Assembly (NCBI RefSeq): GCF_009792795.1
Contig: NZ_VKHQ01000004.1
Location: forward strand, 118,651-182,650
Origin: Cognatiluteimonas profundi
GTDB lineage: Bacteria > Pseudomonadota > Gammaproteobacteria > Xanthomonadales > Xanthomonadaceae
DNA length: 64,000 nucleotides
Reading direction: 5' to 3'
The notes under the pieces were generated by a model. That model had not been told where the DNA came from. It worked only from the letters and a program-made list of their open reading frames with translations, and ran no database searches. Both the position numbers and the translations under genes were made by a program. Shown here piece by piece: positions 37,492 to 46,132 of this stretch; positions within the stretch are counted from its first letter, which is position 1; every line of letters begins with the position of its first letter.

Positions 37492-38310
37492 ATGGAGCTG
37501 AGACAGGTTCCGATAGCGGACATCAAAACACACCCGGCGCTGCAGCCGCGCGATCCAGCCCTGCTGAAGCAACGCGAGCAGCTCCGCCAGGAGCAGCAGT
37601 CAGAGCTGCACGTACACGATATGGCGCAGTTGTTGAAGGCGGACCCCAGGGCCGATCTGGTGCCACTGCAGGTGGCCGAGGTGGACGGAGGGCTGTACGT
37701 CGTCGACGGGCACCACCGGCTCAGGGCGTATCGGCGCGCCAAGCGCGAGACGGTCCCCGCGAAGGTCCAGGCGATGACGCTGGCCCAGGCGAGCCACGCC
37801 TCGAAGCTGGCGAACATCACGCACACGAAGCTGGAGATGCGGCCGCCGCACAAGCGCAATGCGCTGTGGCACCACCTGGCCGCGATCACGCACCAGGGAA
37901 GCCTGCAGCTCCCCAAAGGGGTCTCCCAGCGATCGCTGCAGGGTCACTTCGGGGTGTCGCTGGATACGGTCCAGCGGATGCTCCGGAGGTTGCCTGAGGT
38001 GGACCCGACGAAGTACCCGGAGGAGCACTGCGACGGCATTACGCGGTGGCCCCATTGGCGGTACGTGTGCCGGACGGTCCGCAGTGACATGTACCAGGCC
38101 ATGACCCCGGATGCCCGGGTGGAGTGGGAGGCTCAGAAGTACCTCAGGAAGCTCCTCAAGCTGTGGGAGCAGACCGACCGCAGGGCGCTTGAGGCGGCGC
38201 ATTGGTGGCTGCTGAGGGACGCTGAGGATGAGGACGATAAGGCGCTCGCGGTGGAACTTCAGGGGGCCCTGAAGGTGTCCTTTGGGGGGGACGGAATCGA
38301 TGACTTTTGA
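37492..38310 (+). CDS. ParB/Srx-fold nuclease-domain protein
   Basis: A 272-residue protein with an N-terminal ParB-type domain. VPIADIKTHPALQPRD and LVPLQVAEVDGGLYVVDGHHRLRAYRRA contain the VVDGHHRL motif typical of the CTPase/nuclease fold. A helix-turn-helix-like segment follows (GVSQRSLQGHFGVSLDTVQRML, about residues 140-161). It may control island or plasmid-like maintenance, or be a DNA-binding regulator. ATG 37492 is preceded by CAGGAGACAG; the frame open to 37150 overlaps the gene on the other strand. The downstream gene overlaps its end by 11 bases. Confidence 0.8.
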   Translation: MELRQVPIADIKTHPALQPRDPALLKQREQLRQEQQSELHVHDMAQLLKADPRADLVPLQVAEVDGGLYVVDGHHRLRAYRRAKRETVPAKVQAMTLAQASHASKLANITHTKLEMRPPHKRNALWHHLAAITHQGSLQLPKGVSQRSLQGHFGVSLDTVQRMLRRLPEVDPTKYPEEHCDGITRWPHWRYVCRTVRSDMYQAMTPDARVEWEAQKYLRKLLKLWEQTDRRALEAAHWWLLRDAEDEDDKALAVELQGALKVSFGGDGIDDF

Positions 38311-38824
38311 CCGAAACAGAGACCTTACACGCCGGTCAAAAATGACCGATTCGGTCAGCCAGCGGGAGGCACTGGAGGCCCCCCTAGCGGAGGCGCTCGC
38401 CAGCATTGAACGGCGCCAGAGAGAGAACGCTAAACGGAAGCCTAAGACCGACGCCCAGCGGAAACGGGACGCGGTCAAGGCACGGCTCCGAAGTTGCGGA
38501 AAAGGAATAGACGACCTGGCCGCGGACCTGGAACGGGCTCACGGCGACAAGTCCGGGACATGGCACTACGCGATGTTGCCGCTGTTCGAGTCGCGGATGC
38601 GGGGTGCGCCGTACAGGCCCGGGCTGCTGGATCAGTTCGAGCGCATCGAGCGAGAGGCCAAGGAGGGGTGCGAGCTATCGGCCGCCTTCATCGAGACATA
38701 CGGGCCGCTGCTGCGCCTCTGCGAGCACATGCGCCACCTCAGGCCACCCCCCAGGGCTCCGGACTACGACCCCCTGGCATTGCTGACGCCGGACCAACGG
38801 GAATGGATCAAAGGGGCCGGATGA
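38300..38824 (+). CDS. Hypothetical protein downstream of the ParB-domain gene
   Basis: A 174-residue soluble, highly charged protein with a helical N-terminal half rich in Lys/Arg (RRQRENAKRKPKTDAQRKRD) and a C-terminal half with an acidic, aromatic pattern. Start ATG 38300 overlaps the ParB-domain gene; ATG 38342 is an alternative. The overlap suggests translational coupling, as for ParB accessory proteins, but I recognise no family. Confidence 0.55.
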   Translation: MTFDRNRDLTRRSKMTDSVSQREALEAPLAEALASIERRQRENAKRKPKTDAQRKRDAVKARLRSCGKGIDDLAADLERAHGDKSGTWHYAMLPLFESRMRGAPYRPGLLDQFERIEREAKEGCELSAAFIETYGPLLRLCEHMRHLRPPPRAPDYDPLALLTPDQREWIKGAG

Positions 38825-39237
38825 TCGGCCCCTCCATTCCTGCCCGTACTAGAGCACCTAGCGGATCAGGTCGACGATCAGCCGCCAACCAAAGGCGGCG
38901 AGCTCAATGCATCGGCCGTAGGGCTGGGGCGACGACGCGAATCGCGGGGCTTGTTCTGAGGAGAACAGTGTTTCAGTAGCGAATTGCAGACGCATGGCGG
39001 TGTCTCCTGGTGTGGTTGGGGTGGTCTCCCTTGGTTTCGCCCGAAGCTACACCCGGAGGATTCTGAGGTGGTCCCGTGCAGGGAACTAAATGCGGGGGGA
39101 CGCCGGCGCGGTGCGAGAACCGTTTATCTCCCCGCCAGTTTTAGGCTCCCGGGAGCGTTCCAGGCGGTGCTACATTTCCGCTCGAACAGCGGACGCAACT
39201 GGTTGAATATGCTGGTGCAGGGGATAGCCACCGCGCT
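38825..39237. other. Gene-free right end of the island
   Basis: About 410 bases between the last island gene and attR. Open frames here lack a ribosome-binding site and plausible composition. I see no clear repeat, RNA gene or transfer origin, apart from short GGATCAGGTCGACGATC-type dyads. Confidence 0.4.
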
Positions 39238-39255
39238 TCCACCCATAGCCACCAA
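39238..39255 (+). other. attR: 18-bp copy of the tRNA-Met 3' end
   Basis: TCCACCCATAGCCACCAA is identical to the end of tRNA-Met at 23913-23930. No other tRNA sequence surrounds it, so it is the duplicated attachment site marking the right end of the island. Confidence 0.9.
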
Positions 39256-39652
39256 TCCTTGCAGTCCTGGAATCGACGGCATTCCGCTCGTTGTTGGCTC
39301 GTGCCACGCGGGTGCGTCCACGCACCAGGATGCCTTCCCGCTGCAACCTGACGACGGTAGACCCGCATTCCCCACCTTGGGCCACGCGGATTCCCGATCG
39401 CGTCCGGGGTCACGCCTGCTCCCGTGGCAACACCGTCGGCAACGATGGATGATGGAATTCCCGCCCGTATTGGCGCAGGCCGGCCCCACTCGCCGCATCG
39501 GTACCTGGCCGTCATCGTTGGCCACAGCGCGGTTGCTCTGGATGCCTGCCAAGCGAGATCGCGTGCGTGTGTGTCGGCTCGTCGACGCCGACGCCGTTGC
39601 GAATTGACCCGGGTCAAGGCGGTCGGCCGCGAAGCCCCCTAACGTCGCAGAC
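39256..39652. other. Intergenic region before hemN
   Basis: About 400 bases of backbone-like GC. Apart from the FNR-type box near its end I see no supported gene; the long open frames on both strands are mutually exclusive and lack start signals. Confidence 0.4.
39604..39617. promoter_or_regulatory. FNR/ANR-type box before hemN
   Basis: TTGACCCGGGTCAA is a perfect palindrome fitting TTGAY-N4-RTCAA. Its centre is 42.5 bases before the hemN ATG. With activator spacing of -41.5 the transcript would start at or next to the ATG. Confidence 0.75.
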
Positions 39653-41053
39653 ATGGCTACCTCTTCCCCTGTCGATGCGGAACTGCTGCGCCGGTACGAC
39701 CGGCCCGGTCCGCGCTACACCTCGTACCCGACGGCGCCGCAGTTCAGCACCGGCTTTGGCGAGGCGCAGCTGCGCGAGGCCGCGCTGGTCAGCAACGGGG
39801 ACCCGATCCCGCGGCGGCTGTCGCTGTACGTGCACGTGCCGTTCTGCATGAGCCCGTGCTTCTACTGCGGCTGCAACCGGATCATCACCCGCGACCTGTC
39901 GCGCGCGGAAACGTACCTGGCACGCCTGTATCGCGAGATCGACATGACAGCGGCGCTGTTCGACCGCGATCGCGAAGTGATCCAGCTGCATTTTGGCGGT
40001 GGCACGCCCAACTTTCTCTCGCCGGCGCAACTGCAGGACGTGGTCGACTGCCTGCGCCGGCATTTTTTGTTTTCGTCATCGCCCGAGCGCGACCTGTCGA
40101 TCGAGCTGGATCCACGTTTCATCTCCGCCAGCGACGTGGCTGCACTGGGCGCGATCGGTTTCGACCGCGCCAGCCTCGGCGTACAGGACTTCGATCCGCT
40201 GGTACAGGATGCGGTCAACCGCGTGCAGAGCGTCGAGGAAACCCGCACGGTGGTCGATGCCTGTCGTGCGAATGGATTCCGCTCGGTCAACATCGACCTG
40301 ATCTACGGCCTGCCAAAACAGAATGCCGCCGGATTCACGCAGACGCTGGATACGGTCATCGACATGCGTCCGGACCGGCTCGCCGTGTACAGCTACGCGC
40401 ACCTGCCGGAGCTGTTCAAGGCCCAGCAGCAGATCGATGCCGCCGACCTGCCCGATCCGGACACGAAACTGGGCCTGCTGCAGCTTGCGATCGACAAACT
40501 GACGCAAGCCGGATACGTCTACATCGGCATGGATCATTTCGCGCTGCCCGATGACGCGCTGGCGCAGGCGCAGGACCGCGGCAACCTGCACCGGAACTTC
40601 ATGGGCTACACCACGCACGCCGACAGCGACCTGATCGGCCTGGGCGTCAGCGCCATCAGCCATATCGGCAACAGCTTCAGCCAGAACCCGCGCGACCTGC
40701 CGACCTGGCAGGCGGCCATCGATTCCGGACGGCTTCCGGTCGCCCGGGGCATGTCCCTGAACGAGGACGACCAGCTGCGCGCGGACCTGATCCAGCAGCT
40801 CATGTGCCAGGGCGAGATCCCGGTGGCGGCGCTCGAACGCCGCTACGCAATCGATTTCGACACGTATTTCGCCGACGCCCTGCTGCAGCTCGAGCCGCTT
40901 GCCGCGGACGGCCTGGTGCGGCGCGAACCGGGCCGGATCCTCGCCACGACGCGCGGCCGCCTGCTGTTGCGTAATATTGCCATGTGCTTCGACCGATACC
41001 TCTCCCAGCCAGCGGCCACCAGCCACACGCCACGGTTTTCCCGCGCCATCTGA
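39653..41053 (+). CDS. hemN: Oxygen-independent coproporphyrinogen III oxidase
   Basis: A radical-SAM enzyme that decarboxylates coproporphyrinogen III without oxygen in heme synthesis. The 466-residue product has the cluster motif CMSPCFYCGC (C-x3-C-x2-C-x-C) near residue 65, PGPRYTSYPTAPQF at the N-terminus, HFGGGTPNFLS and the C-terminal HemN domain. These features mark true HemN rather than the heme chaperone HemW. The FNR-type box upstream fits induction at low oxygen, and an fnr gene follows 16 bases later. Confidence 0.96.
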   Translation: MATSSPVDAELLRRYDRPGPRYTSYPTAPQFSTGFGEAQLREAALVSNGDPIPRRLSLYVHVPFCMSPCFYCGCNRIITRDLSRAETYLARLYREIDMTAALFDRDREVIQLHFGGGTPNFLSPAQLQDVVDCLRRHFLFSSSPERDLSIELDPRFISASDVAALGAIGFDRASLGVQDFDPLVQDAVNRVQSVEETRTVVDACRANGFRSVNIDLIYGLPKQNAAGFTQTLDTVIDMRPDRLAVYSYAHLPELFKAQQQIDAADLPDPDTKLGLLQLAIDKLTQAGYVYIGMDHFALPDDALAQAQDRGNLHRNFMGYTTHADSDLIGLGVSAISHIGNSFSQNPRDLPTWQAAIDSGRLPVARGMSLNEDDQLRADLIQQLMCQGEIPVAALERRYAIDFDTYFADALLQLEPLAADGLVRREPGRILATTRGRLLLRNIAMCFDRYLSQPAATSHTPRFSRAI

Positions 41054-41069
41054 TCGCGGTGGATCGGTC

Positions 41070-41822
41070 GTGAGCGATACCGCCTTCCCGCGCACCGACC
41101 GGCGGATCCTCGCCGATGACGGTGATGCCCTGCGCTTCTGCAGCACCTGCGCGTTTTCGCAGGCCTGCCTGGCCGAGGGCATGGACAAGAACGCGCTGCT
41201 CGACCTGCATGTGCTGGTCGAGCACGTCGGCCCGCTGCACGCCGGCGACCACGTGTTCCGCGAGGGCGATCCGTTCGAAGCCATTGCCGCGGTGCGTGCC
41301 GGCACGGTCAAGACCTACGTGGTCGATCGCGATGGCCACGAACACGTGCTGGGATTCCACCTGCCGGGCGAGGTCATCGGGCTCAATGCGATCGATGGCC
41401 ATACGTATCCCTGCAACGCGATCGCACTGGATACGGTGATGCTGTGCCGGTTTTCGTTCCCGAAGATCTCGGTGCTGGCTACGCGCGTGCCCGGGCTGCA
41501 GCAGCATCTGTTCCGGCTGCTCAGCCGCGACATCGGCAATGCCGCATTGCTGGCTGGCGACTGGTCGGCCGACCAGCGCATGGCCGCGTTCCTGATCGCG
41601 CTGTCGCGCCGACTCGCCGCCCGCGGCTTCTCGGCCGATCGCTTCCAGCTGACGATGGCGCGAACCGACATCGCCAACTACCTGCGCCTGGCGCCGGAGA
41701 CGGTCAGTCGCGTGCTCAAGCGATTCCAGGACGAAGGCGTCCTGAAGGTCGATCGGCGCGAGATCGAACTGGTGAAGCGCGCGCAGCTTGAGGCTTTGGC
41801 TGCGCCGATCCTGAGGCACTGA
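41070..41822 (+). CDS. fnr: FNR-type oxygen-sensing regulator (first copy)
   Basis: A 250-residue Crp/Fnr regulator starting at GTG 41070. Cluster cysteines C24, C27 and C33 (FCSTCAFSQAC) and C115 are all present, so it should bind a 4Fe-4S cluster and dimerise only without oxygen. The cyclic-nucleotide-type fold and the C-terminal helix-turn-helix TDIANYLRLAPETVSRVLKRF carry the E-x2-SR recognition pattern for TTGAT/ATCAA half-sites. It lies 16 bases behind hemN and is probably co-transcribed. It is the likely activator of the boxes found upstream of the respiratory genes, shared with the second copy at 51502. Confidence 0.93.
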   Translation: MSDTAFPRTDRRILADDGDALRFCSTCAFSQACLAEGMDKNALLDLHVLVEHVGPLHAGDHVFREGDPFEAIAAVRAGTVKTYVVDRDGHEHVLGFHLPGEVIGLNAIDGHTYPCNAIALDTVMLCRFSFPKISVLATRVPGLQQHLFRLLSRDIGNAALLAGDWSADQRMAAFLIALSRRLAARGFSADRFQLTMARTDIANYLRLAPETVSRVLKRFQDEGVLKVDRREIELVKRAQLEALAAPILRH

Positions 41823-41837
41823 CCGATTTTTTTCTTC

Positions 41838-42507
41838 GCTTTAAACGCTTTCGCCGTTGGCGAGTTACTTTTCTTTGAGAGCCACAAAGAAAAGTAACCA
41901 AAAGAAAGTGGCTTTCCCCGATCACAGCTCACTTCACTGGGCGTAGGCAGTCGTGATTTTCCGACTCGCCATCCATGGCTCGGTCGGAAAACGGCGCGCG
42001 TCCTGCGCGCCGCCCTCCGGGTCTGCGGGGTGCAGCAGTGCCCGCATATCGTTAGCGGCAACGGCGGCGACCGCGATGGATGCGCGTCGTCGCCAAGCGG
42101 ACCGCGTAACCGCTTTCGCAGGAGTTGCGGCAGCTGCGATCGGGCGCTTCGACGCTCGTGAAGGCCGCAACGCGACGTATCGCGTCGCAGCTGCCACAAC
42201 TCCCATTAGGGGCCAGCCCTTTGCCAATCTCGATGCCGATGACGCCGCCGGCGTGGGCGTGCGCGGACACCATTCATCCTGCCCTTGCCGCTGAAGATGT
42301 GGATCGAGCCGCGTGCTATGCCCACCCGGAGGGCGGCGCACATGGATGTGCGCCGTTTTCAGCCGAGCCAGGATGGCGAGTCTGAAAATGGCCGATCCAC
42401 TCGCTAACCAAGTGAGCCCTGATCGGGAAAGCGCCCTTTCTTTTGGTTACTTTTCTTTGGGCGCTATCAAAGAAAAGTAACTCGCCAACGGCGAAAGCGT
42501 TTAAAGC
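41838..42507. repeat. Large imperfect palindrome (MITE-like element)
   Basis: Arms 41838-42022 and 42324-42507 (about 185 bases each) are imperfect reverse complements around a loop of about 300 bases. The outer ends are GCTTTAAACGCTTTCGCC and its complement; inside each arm are AAGAAAAGTAAC motifs and a smaller dyad. Matches continue to CCCTCCGGGT/ACCCGGAGGG at the inner edge. It contains no credible gene. It looks like a non-autonomous mobile repeat of the Xanthomonadaceae inserted between fnr and ccoN. Confidence 0.8.
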
Positions 42508-42583
42508 GCCGCAGGCAAGCCCGACGCGGCGATCCGTAGTCATGGATCTCCGGGCGGCGAGATCGCCTCCGCCCACGCTTGTC

Positions 42584-42597
42584 TTGATTTGAATCAA
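42584..42597. promoter_or_regulatory. Consensus FNR/ANR box before ccoN
   Basis: TTGATTTGAATCAA matches TTGAT-N4-ATCAA perfectly. The centre is 62.5 bases before the ccoN ATG, and AAAATAC near 42621 sits at the expected -10 distance. Confidence 0.9.
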
Positions 42598-42652
42598 GCT
42601 CGGCCCCGCGCGCCTCGCTGAAAATACGCGCGCCAACGCCCCGGGGACTTCC

Positions 42653-44146
42653 ATGACCGCCAACCCAGCTACCCCACCAGCGCGCCAGGCGGAGACAGCG
42701 CCGACCAGCGGGTTCTACAACGACAGGGTCGTCCGCCAGTTCGCCATCGCCACGATCCTCTGGGGCATCGTCGGCATGGCGGTCGGCGCCTTCATCGCCG
42801 CCCAGCTGTATTGGCCGGCCCTGAACTTCGACACGCCCTGGCTCAGCTATGGCCGGCTGCGTCCCCTGCACACCAATGCCGTGATCTTCGCCTTTGGCGG
42901 CAGCGCGTTGTTCGCCACCAGCCTGCACATCGTGCAGCGCACCTGCCATGTTCGGTTGATCTCCGACCGGTTGGCGGCGTTCGTGTTCTGGGGTTGGCAG
43001 GCGGTCATCGTGGCGGCCGCCATCACCTTGCCGATGGGCATCACCCAGGGCAAGGAATACGCCGAACTCGAGTGGCCGATCGACCTGCTGATCCTGGTCG
43101 TGTGGGTCTGCTACGGCGTGCTGTTCTTCGGGACGATCGCCAGGCGCAAGGTGAAGCACATCTACGTCGCCAACTGGTTCTACGCGGCGTACATCATCGC
43201 CATCGGGCTGTTGCACGTCGTCAACAACCTGGCGATCCCGGCCGGATGGGACAAGTCGTATCCGATCTACAGCGGCGCGGTCGACGCGATGGTGCAGTGG
43301 TGGTATGGCCACAACGCGGTGGGCTTCCTGCTGACCGCCGGCTTCCTCGGGATGATGTATTACTTCGTGCCCAAGCAGGCCAACCGGCCGATCTATTCGT
43401 ACCGGTTGTCGATCGTGCATTTCTGGGCGCTGATCGCGGTGTACATGTGGGCCGGACCGCACCACCTGCACTACACCGCGCTGCCGGATTGGGCGCAGTC
43501 GGTCGGCATGGTGTTCTCGCTGATCCTGCTGGCGCCCAGCTGGGGCGGCGCGCTCAACGGCATCCTCACGTTGTCGGGCGTTTGGCACAAGCTGCGCACC
43601 GATCCGATCCTCAAGTTCCTGATCGTCGCGATCAGCTTCTACATGATCGCGACTTTCGAGGGGCCGATGATGTCGATCAAGACGGTCAACTCCCTGAGCC
43701 ATTACACCGACTGGACCATCGGACACGTGCACGCCGGTGCGCTGGGCTGGGTGGCGATGATCACGATCGGATCGCTGTATTCGATGCTGCCGCGCCTGCT
43801 GGGCCTTCCGTCGATGTATTCGACGAAGTGGATCGACCTGCACTTCTGGATGCACACGCTGGGCGTGGTGTTCTACATCGCCGCGATGTGGATCGCCGGC
43901 GTGACGCAGGGCCTGATGTGGCGCGCGACCAATGCCGACGGCACGCTGACCTACAGCTTCGTCGAGGCGCTCGCCGCCACGTATCCGTATTACCTCGTGC
44001 GCCTGGGCGGCGGATTGCTGGTCCTGGCCGGGATGCTGCTGATGGCCTTCAACACCTGGAAGACCTACGCCCTTGCGAAGCAACCCGCGCAGCAACCCAT
44101 CCTGCCGCCGCATGCCTCCGAGGCACTGGCACCGACGGTCGCCTGA
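42653..44146 (+). CDS. ccoN: Cytochrome cbb3 oxidase catalytic subunit I
   Basis: CcoN is the heme-copper catalytic subunit of the high-affinity cbb3 oxidase in the inner membrane. The 497-residue protein has at least 12 hydrophobic helices and the family histidines in [37 protein letters not shown] (seen as [13 protein letters not shown]), [17 protein letters not shown], and [12 protein letters not shown]. It opens the ccoNOQP operon under a consensus FNR box. Confidence 0.97.
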   Translation: MTANPATPPARQAETAPTSGFYNDRVVRQFAIATILWGIVGMAVGAFIAAQLYWPALNFDTPWLSYGRLRPLHTNAVIFAFGGSALFATSLHIVQRTCHVRLISDRLAAFVFWGWQAVIVAAAITLPMGITQGKEYAELEWPIDLLILVVWVCYGVLFFGTIARRKVKHIYVANWFYAAYIIAIGLLHVVNNLAIPAGWDKSYPIYSGAVDAMVQWWYGHNAVGFLLTAGFLGMMYYFVPKQANRPIYSYRLSIVHFWALIAVYMWAGPHHLHYTALPDWAQSVGMVFSLILLAPSWGGALNGILTLSGVWHKLRTDPILKFLIVAISFYMIATFEGPMMSIKTVNSLSHYTDWTIGHVHAGALGWVAMITIGSLYSMLPRLLGLPSMYSTKWIDLHFWMHTLGVVFYIAAMWIAGVTQGLMWRATNADGTLTYSFVEALAATYPYYLVRLGGGLLVLAGMLLMAFNTWKTYALAKQPAQQPILPPHASEALAPTVA

Positions 44147-44153
44147 GGACGCC

Positions 44154-44768
44154 ATGACCAATCCACATGAAAAGATCGAGCGCAACGTCGGCCTGATGGC
44201 GGTGCTGATCGCGATCGCGGTGTCCTTCGGCGGCCTGGCGGAGATCGTGCCGCTGATGTACCAGGCCGAGGCGATCAAGCCGCTGCCGGGGGTGAAGCCC
44301 TACCCGGCGCTGCAGCTGGCAGGGCGCGACATCTACGTGCGCGAGGGCTGCTACAACTGCCACTCGCAGATGGTGCGCACGCTGCGTTTCGAGACCGAGC
44401 GCTACGGCCATTACTCGCTGGCCGGCGAGTCGGTGTACGACCGCCCGTTCCAGTGGGGATCCAAGCGCACCGGGCCCGACCTGGCCCGCATCGGCGGACG
44501 CTATTCGGACGACTGGCATCGCGTGCACCTGAACAACCCGCGCGACGTCGTGCCGGAGTCGAACATGCCGTCGTTCCCGTGGCTGGCGCAGACGTCCGTC
44601 GATGGCCAGCGCATCGCCACGCACATGCGTGCGCTGCAGCGCCTCGGCGACCCGTACTCGGATGCCGAGATCGCCGCCGCACCGGCCGACGTGGATGGCA
44701 AGACCGAACTCGATGCCGTGGTCGCCTACCTGCAGGCACTCGGCACGCACGCACCGCGGGGAGGCTGA
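44154..44768 (+). CDS. ccoO: Cytochrome cbb3 oxidase monoheme subunit
   Basis: A membrane-anchored monoheme c-type cytochrome that passes electrons to CcoN. The 204-residue product has an N-terminal membrane helix ([24 protein letters not shown]) and a CYNCH heme motif near residue 72 followed by the family segment [40 protein letters not shown]. The axial Met is in [11 protein letters not shown] 44154 lies seven bases behind ccoN. Confidence 0.97.
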   Translation: MTNPHEKIERNVGLMAVLIAIAVSFGGLAEIVPLMYQAEAIKPLPGVKPYPALQLAGRDIYVREGCYNCHSQMVRTLRFETERYGHYSLAGESVYDRPFQWGSKRTGPDLARIGGRYSDDWHRVHLNNPRDVVPESNMPSFPWLAQTSVDGQRIATHMRALQRLGDPYSDAEIAAAPADVDGKTELDAVVAYLQALGTHAPRGG

Positions 44769-44769
44769 G

Positions 44770-44910
44770 ATGCTGTCGGGAATCATCACGCTGCTGCTGT
44801 TGCTGCTGTTCCTGACCGGATGGGCCTGGGCGTGGCGTCCCGGGCGCCGGGCGGAATTCGACGCCGCCGCGCGCATGCCGCTGGAAGACGACCGGGAGCC
44901 GCTGCGATGA
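44770..44910 (+). CDS. ccoQ: Cytochrome cbb3 oxidase small subunit CcoQ
   Basis: A 46-residue single-helix protein (MLSGIITLLLLLLFLTGWAWAW followed by a charged tail RPGRRAEFDAAARMPLEDD). The tail and the place between ccoO and ccoP are typical of FixQ/CcoQ, which stabilises the complex. It overlaps ccoP by four bases (ATGA). Confidence 0.9.
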   Translation: MLSGIITLLLLLLFLTGWAWAWRPGRRAEFDAAARMPLEDDREPLR

Positions 44911-45842
44911 GCACCGGCTGGTCCTGGTACGTGATCGCACTGGTCGCCTTCAACATCGGCGGTTGCGCGTGGCTGCTGTGGTGGACGGCGCGCCGGCGTC
45001 CGGGTGATCCCGCGCCGACCGACACCAGCCATGTATGGGACGGCAACATCACCGAATACAACAAGCCGTTGCCGCGCTGGTGGATCAACCTGTTCTACCT
45101 GACGATCGTGTTCGGCATCGGCTATCTCTTCTGGTTCGGGGGGCTGGGCAAGTACGCCGGTTACAGCCACTGGTCGTCGCGAGGCGAACACGCGCGCGAC
45201 AAGGCGGCGGCCGATGCGCGCCTGGATGAAACCTTCGCGCGCTTCAAGGGCCAGCCCATCGACGTGCTGGCGCGCGATCCGCAGGCGTTGGTGCTGGGAC
45301 GTTCGATCTTCAGCAACACCTGCGCGGGCTGCCATGGCTCATCGGCGCAGGGCGCGATCGGCTACCCCAACCTCAGCGACGACATCTGGCATTGGGGCGG
45401 CGCTCCGGATCGCGTGCTGCAGACCGTGCTGGATGGCCGCGACGGCGTGATGCCGCCATGGGGCAAGGTGCTGACGGGCATGGGTGGCGCCAACGCGGTC
45501 GACTATGTCGCCGCCTATGTGCGCACGCTGTCCCACCCGGATGAGCTGAGCCGGGATTTCCTGGCGGCGCAGGGCAAGCCGCTGTACGACAACATCTGCG
45601 TGGCGTGCCACGGCATCGATGGCAAGGGCAACCAGCAGATGGGCGCGCCCGACCTCACCGACCGCTACTGGCTGTACGGCGACAGCAGCGAGGTGATCGC
45701 GAAGACAATCCGCGACGGCCGCCACGGCGTCATGCCGGCGCATCGCGCACTGCTAGGCGAGACGCGCGCGCGCCTGGTGGCGGCCTATGTCTGGTCGCTG
45801 TCCAACCCGCCACGCAAGGCGGCAGCGGGCGCGTCGCCATGA
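44907..45842 (+). CDS. ccoP: Cytochrome cbb3 oxidase diheme subunit
   Basis: A diheme c-type cytochrome that collects electrons for CcoO and CcoN. The 311-residue product has two N-terminal membrane segments (WYVIALVAFNIGGCAWLLWW; WWINLFYLTIVFGIGYLFWF), then CAGCH (about residue 138) and CVACH (about residue 232). The KPLPRWWINLFYLTIVFGIGYL block is typical of CcoP. It overlaps ccoQ and the downstream small gene by ATGA junctions. Confidence 0.97.
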   Translation: MSTGWSWYVIALVAFNIGGCAWLLWWTARRRPGDPAPTDTSHVWDGNITEYNKPLPRWWINLFYLTIVFGIGYLFWFGGLGKYAGYSHWSSRGEHARDKAAADARLDETFARFKGQPIDVLARDPQALVLGRSIFSNTCAGCHGSSAQGAIGYPNLSDDIWHWGGAPDRVLQTVLDGRDGVMPPWGKVLTGMGGANAVDYVAAYVRTLSHPDELSRDFLAAQGKPLYDNICVACHGIDGKGNQQMGAPDLTDRYWLYGDSSEVIAKTIRDGRHGVMPAHRALLGETRARLVAAYVWSLSNPPRKAAAGASP

Positions 45843-46126
45843 GCGGCGTGCCGGACCCCGCGCCGCGGCCGCTCGCGCAGCGCCTGGGTGCGGTGTTGTG
45901 GCCCAGCTTCTTTGCCGCTGGCGTGTCGACGATGGTGTTCTTCGCCTTCATCGACCCGTTGCAGCTGCGCGACATGACGTTTCCCGACATCGCCATCTCG
46001 CGCGGCGTGGGTTATTCGATCGGGTTCTTCATGTTCTGGATCGCGACCGCCGCATCGAGCCTGTTCACCTGGATCCTGCTGCGTCCGGCCAGCCGCTTCA
46101 ATCGCGCGCTGCCGCCGGACAATTGA
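45839..46126 (+). CDS. Small membrane protein of the cco operon
   Basis: A 95-residue protein with two hydrophobic helices (LWPSFFAAGVSTMVFFAFID and YSIGFFMFWIATAASSLFTWILL). It overlaps the ccoP stop (ATGA) and lies six bases before ccoG, so it is translated within the operon. I recognise no named family; genes of this size are common at this place in Xanthomonadaceae cco operons. A role in oxidase assembly is possible by position only. Confidence 0.75.
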   Translation: MSGVPDPAPRPLAQRLGAVLWPSFFAAGVSTMVFFAFIDPLQLRDMTFPDIAISRGVGYSIGFFMFWIATAASSLFTWILLRPASRFNRALPPDN

Positions 46127-46132
46127 ACGACG

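Larger units (their letters stand above)
23913..39255 (+). mobile_element. Genomic island integrated at tRNA-Met
   Basis: A 15.3-kb element bounded by a perfect 18-bp direct repeat of the tRNA 3' end, with an integrase gene at the left boundary. Inside, GC content falls clearly below the backbone between about 25.6 and 34.3 kb, and codon use changes. The left part is a cassette-like array of small genes separated by attC-like sites, and the right part (34.4-38.8 kb) is GC-richer and carries a serine recombinase and a ParB-domain protein. I see no conjugation genes and no complete phage morphogenesis genes, so the element is probably a non-self-transmissible or mobilisable island. Confidence 0.88.

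Noticed and set aside
23913..39255. Prophage as explanation of the island
   Set aside because: There is an integrase but no capsid, terminase, tail or lysis genes, and the gene run fits cassettes better.
38984..39607. Plus-strand frame across attR
   Set aside because: It crosses the island boundary and has neither a ribosome-binding site nor recognisable sequence.
41934..42341. Frames inside the large palindrome between fnr and ccoN
   Set aside because: The translations follow the inverted repeat and look non-coding; mirror frames exist on both strands.
42467..44278. 603-codon minus-strand frame over ccoN
   Set aside because: It is the complement of ccoN with His/Asp/Gln/Arg-rich composition typical of shadow frames.
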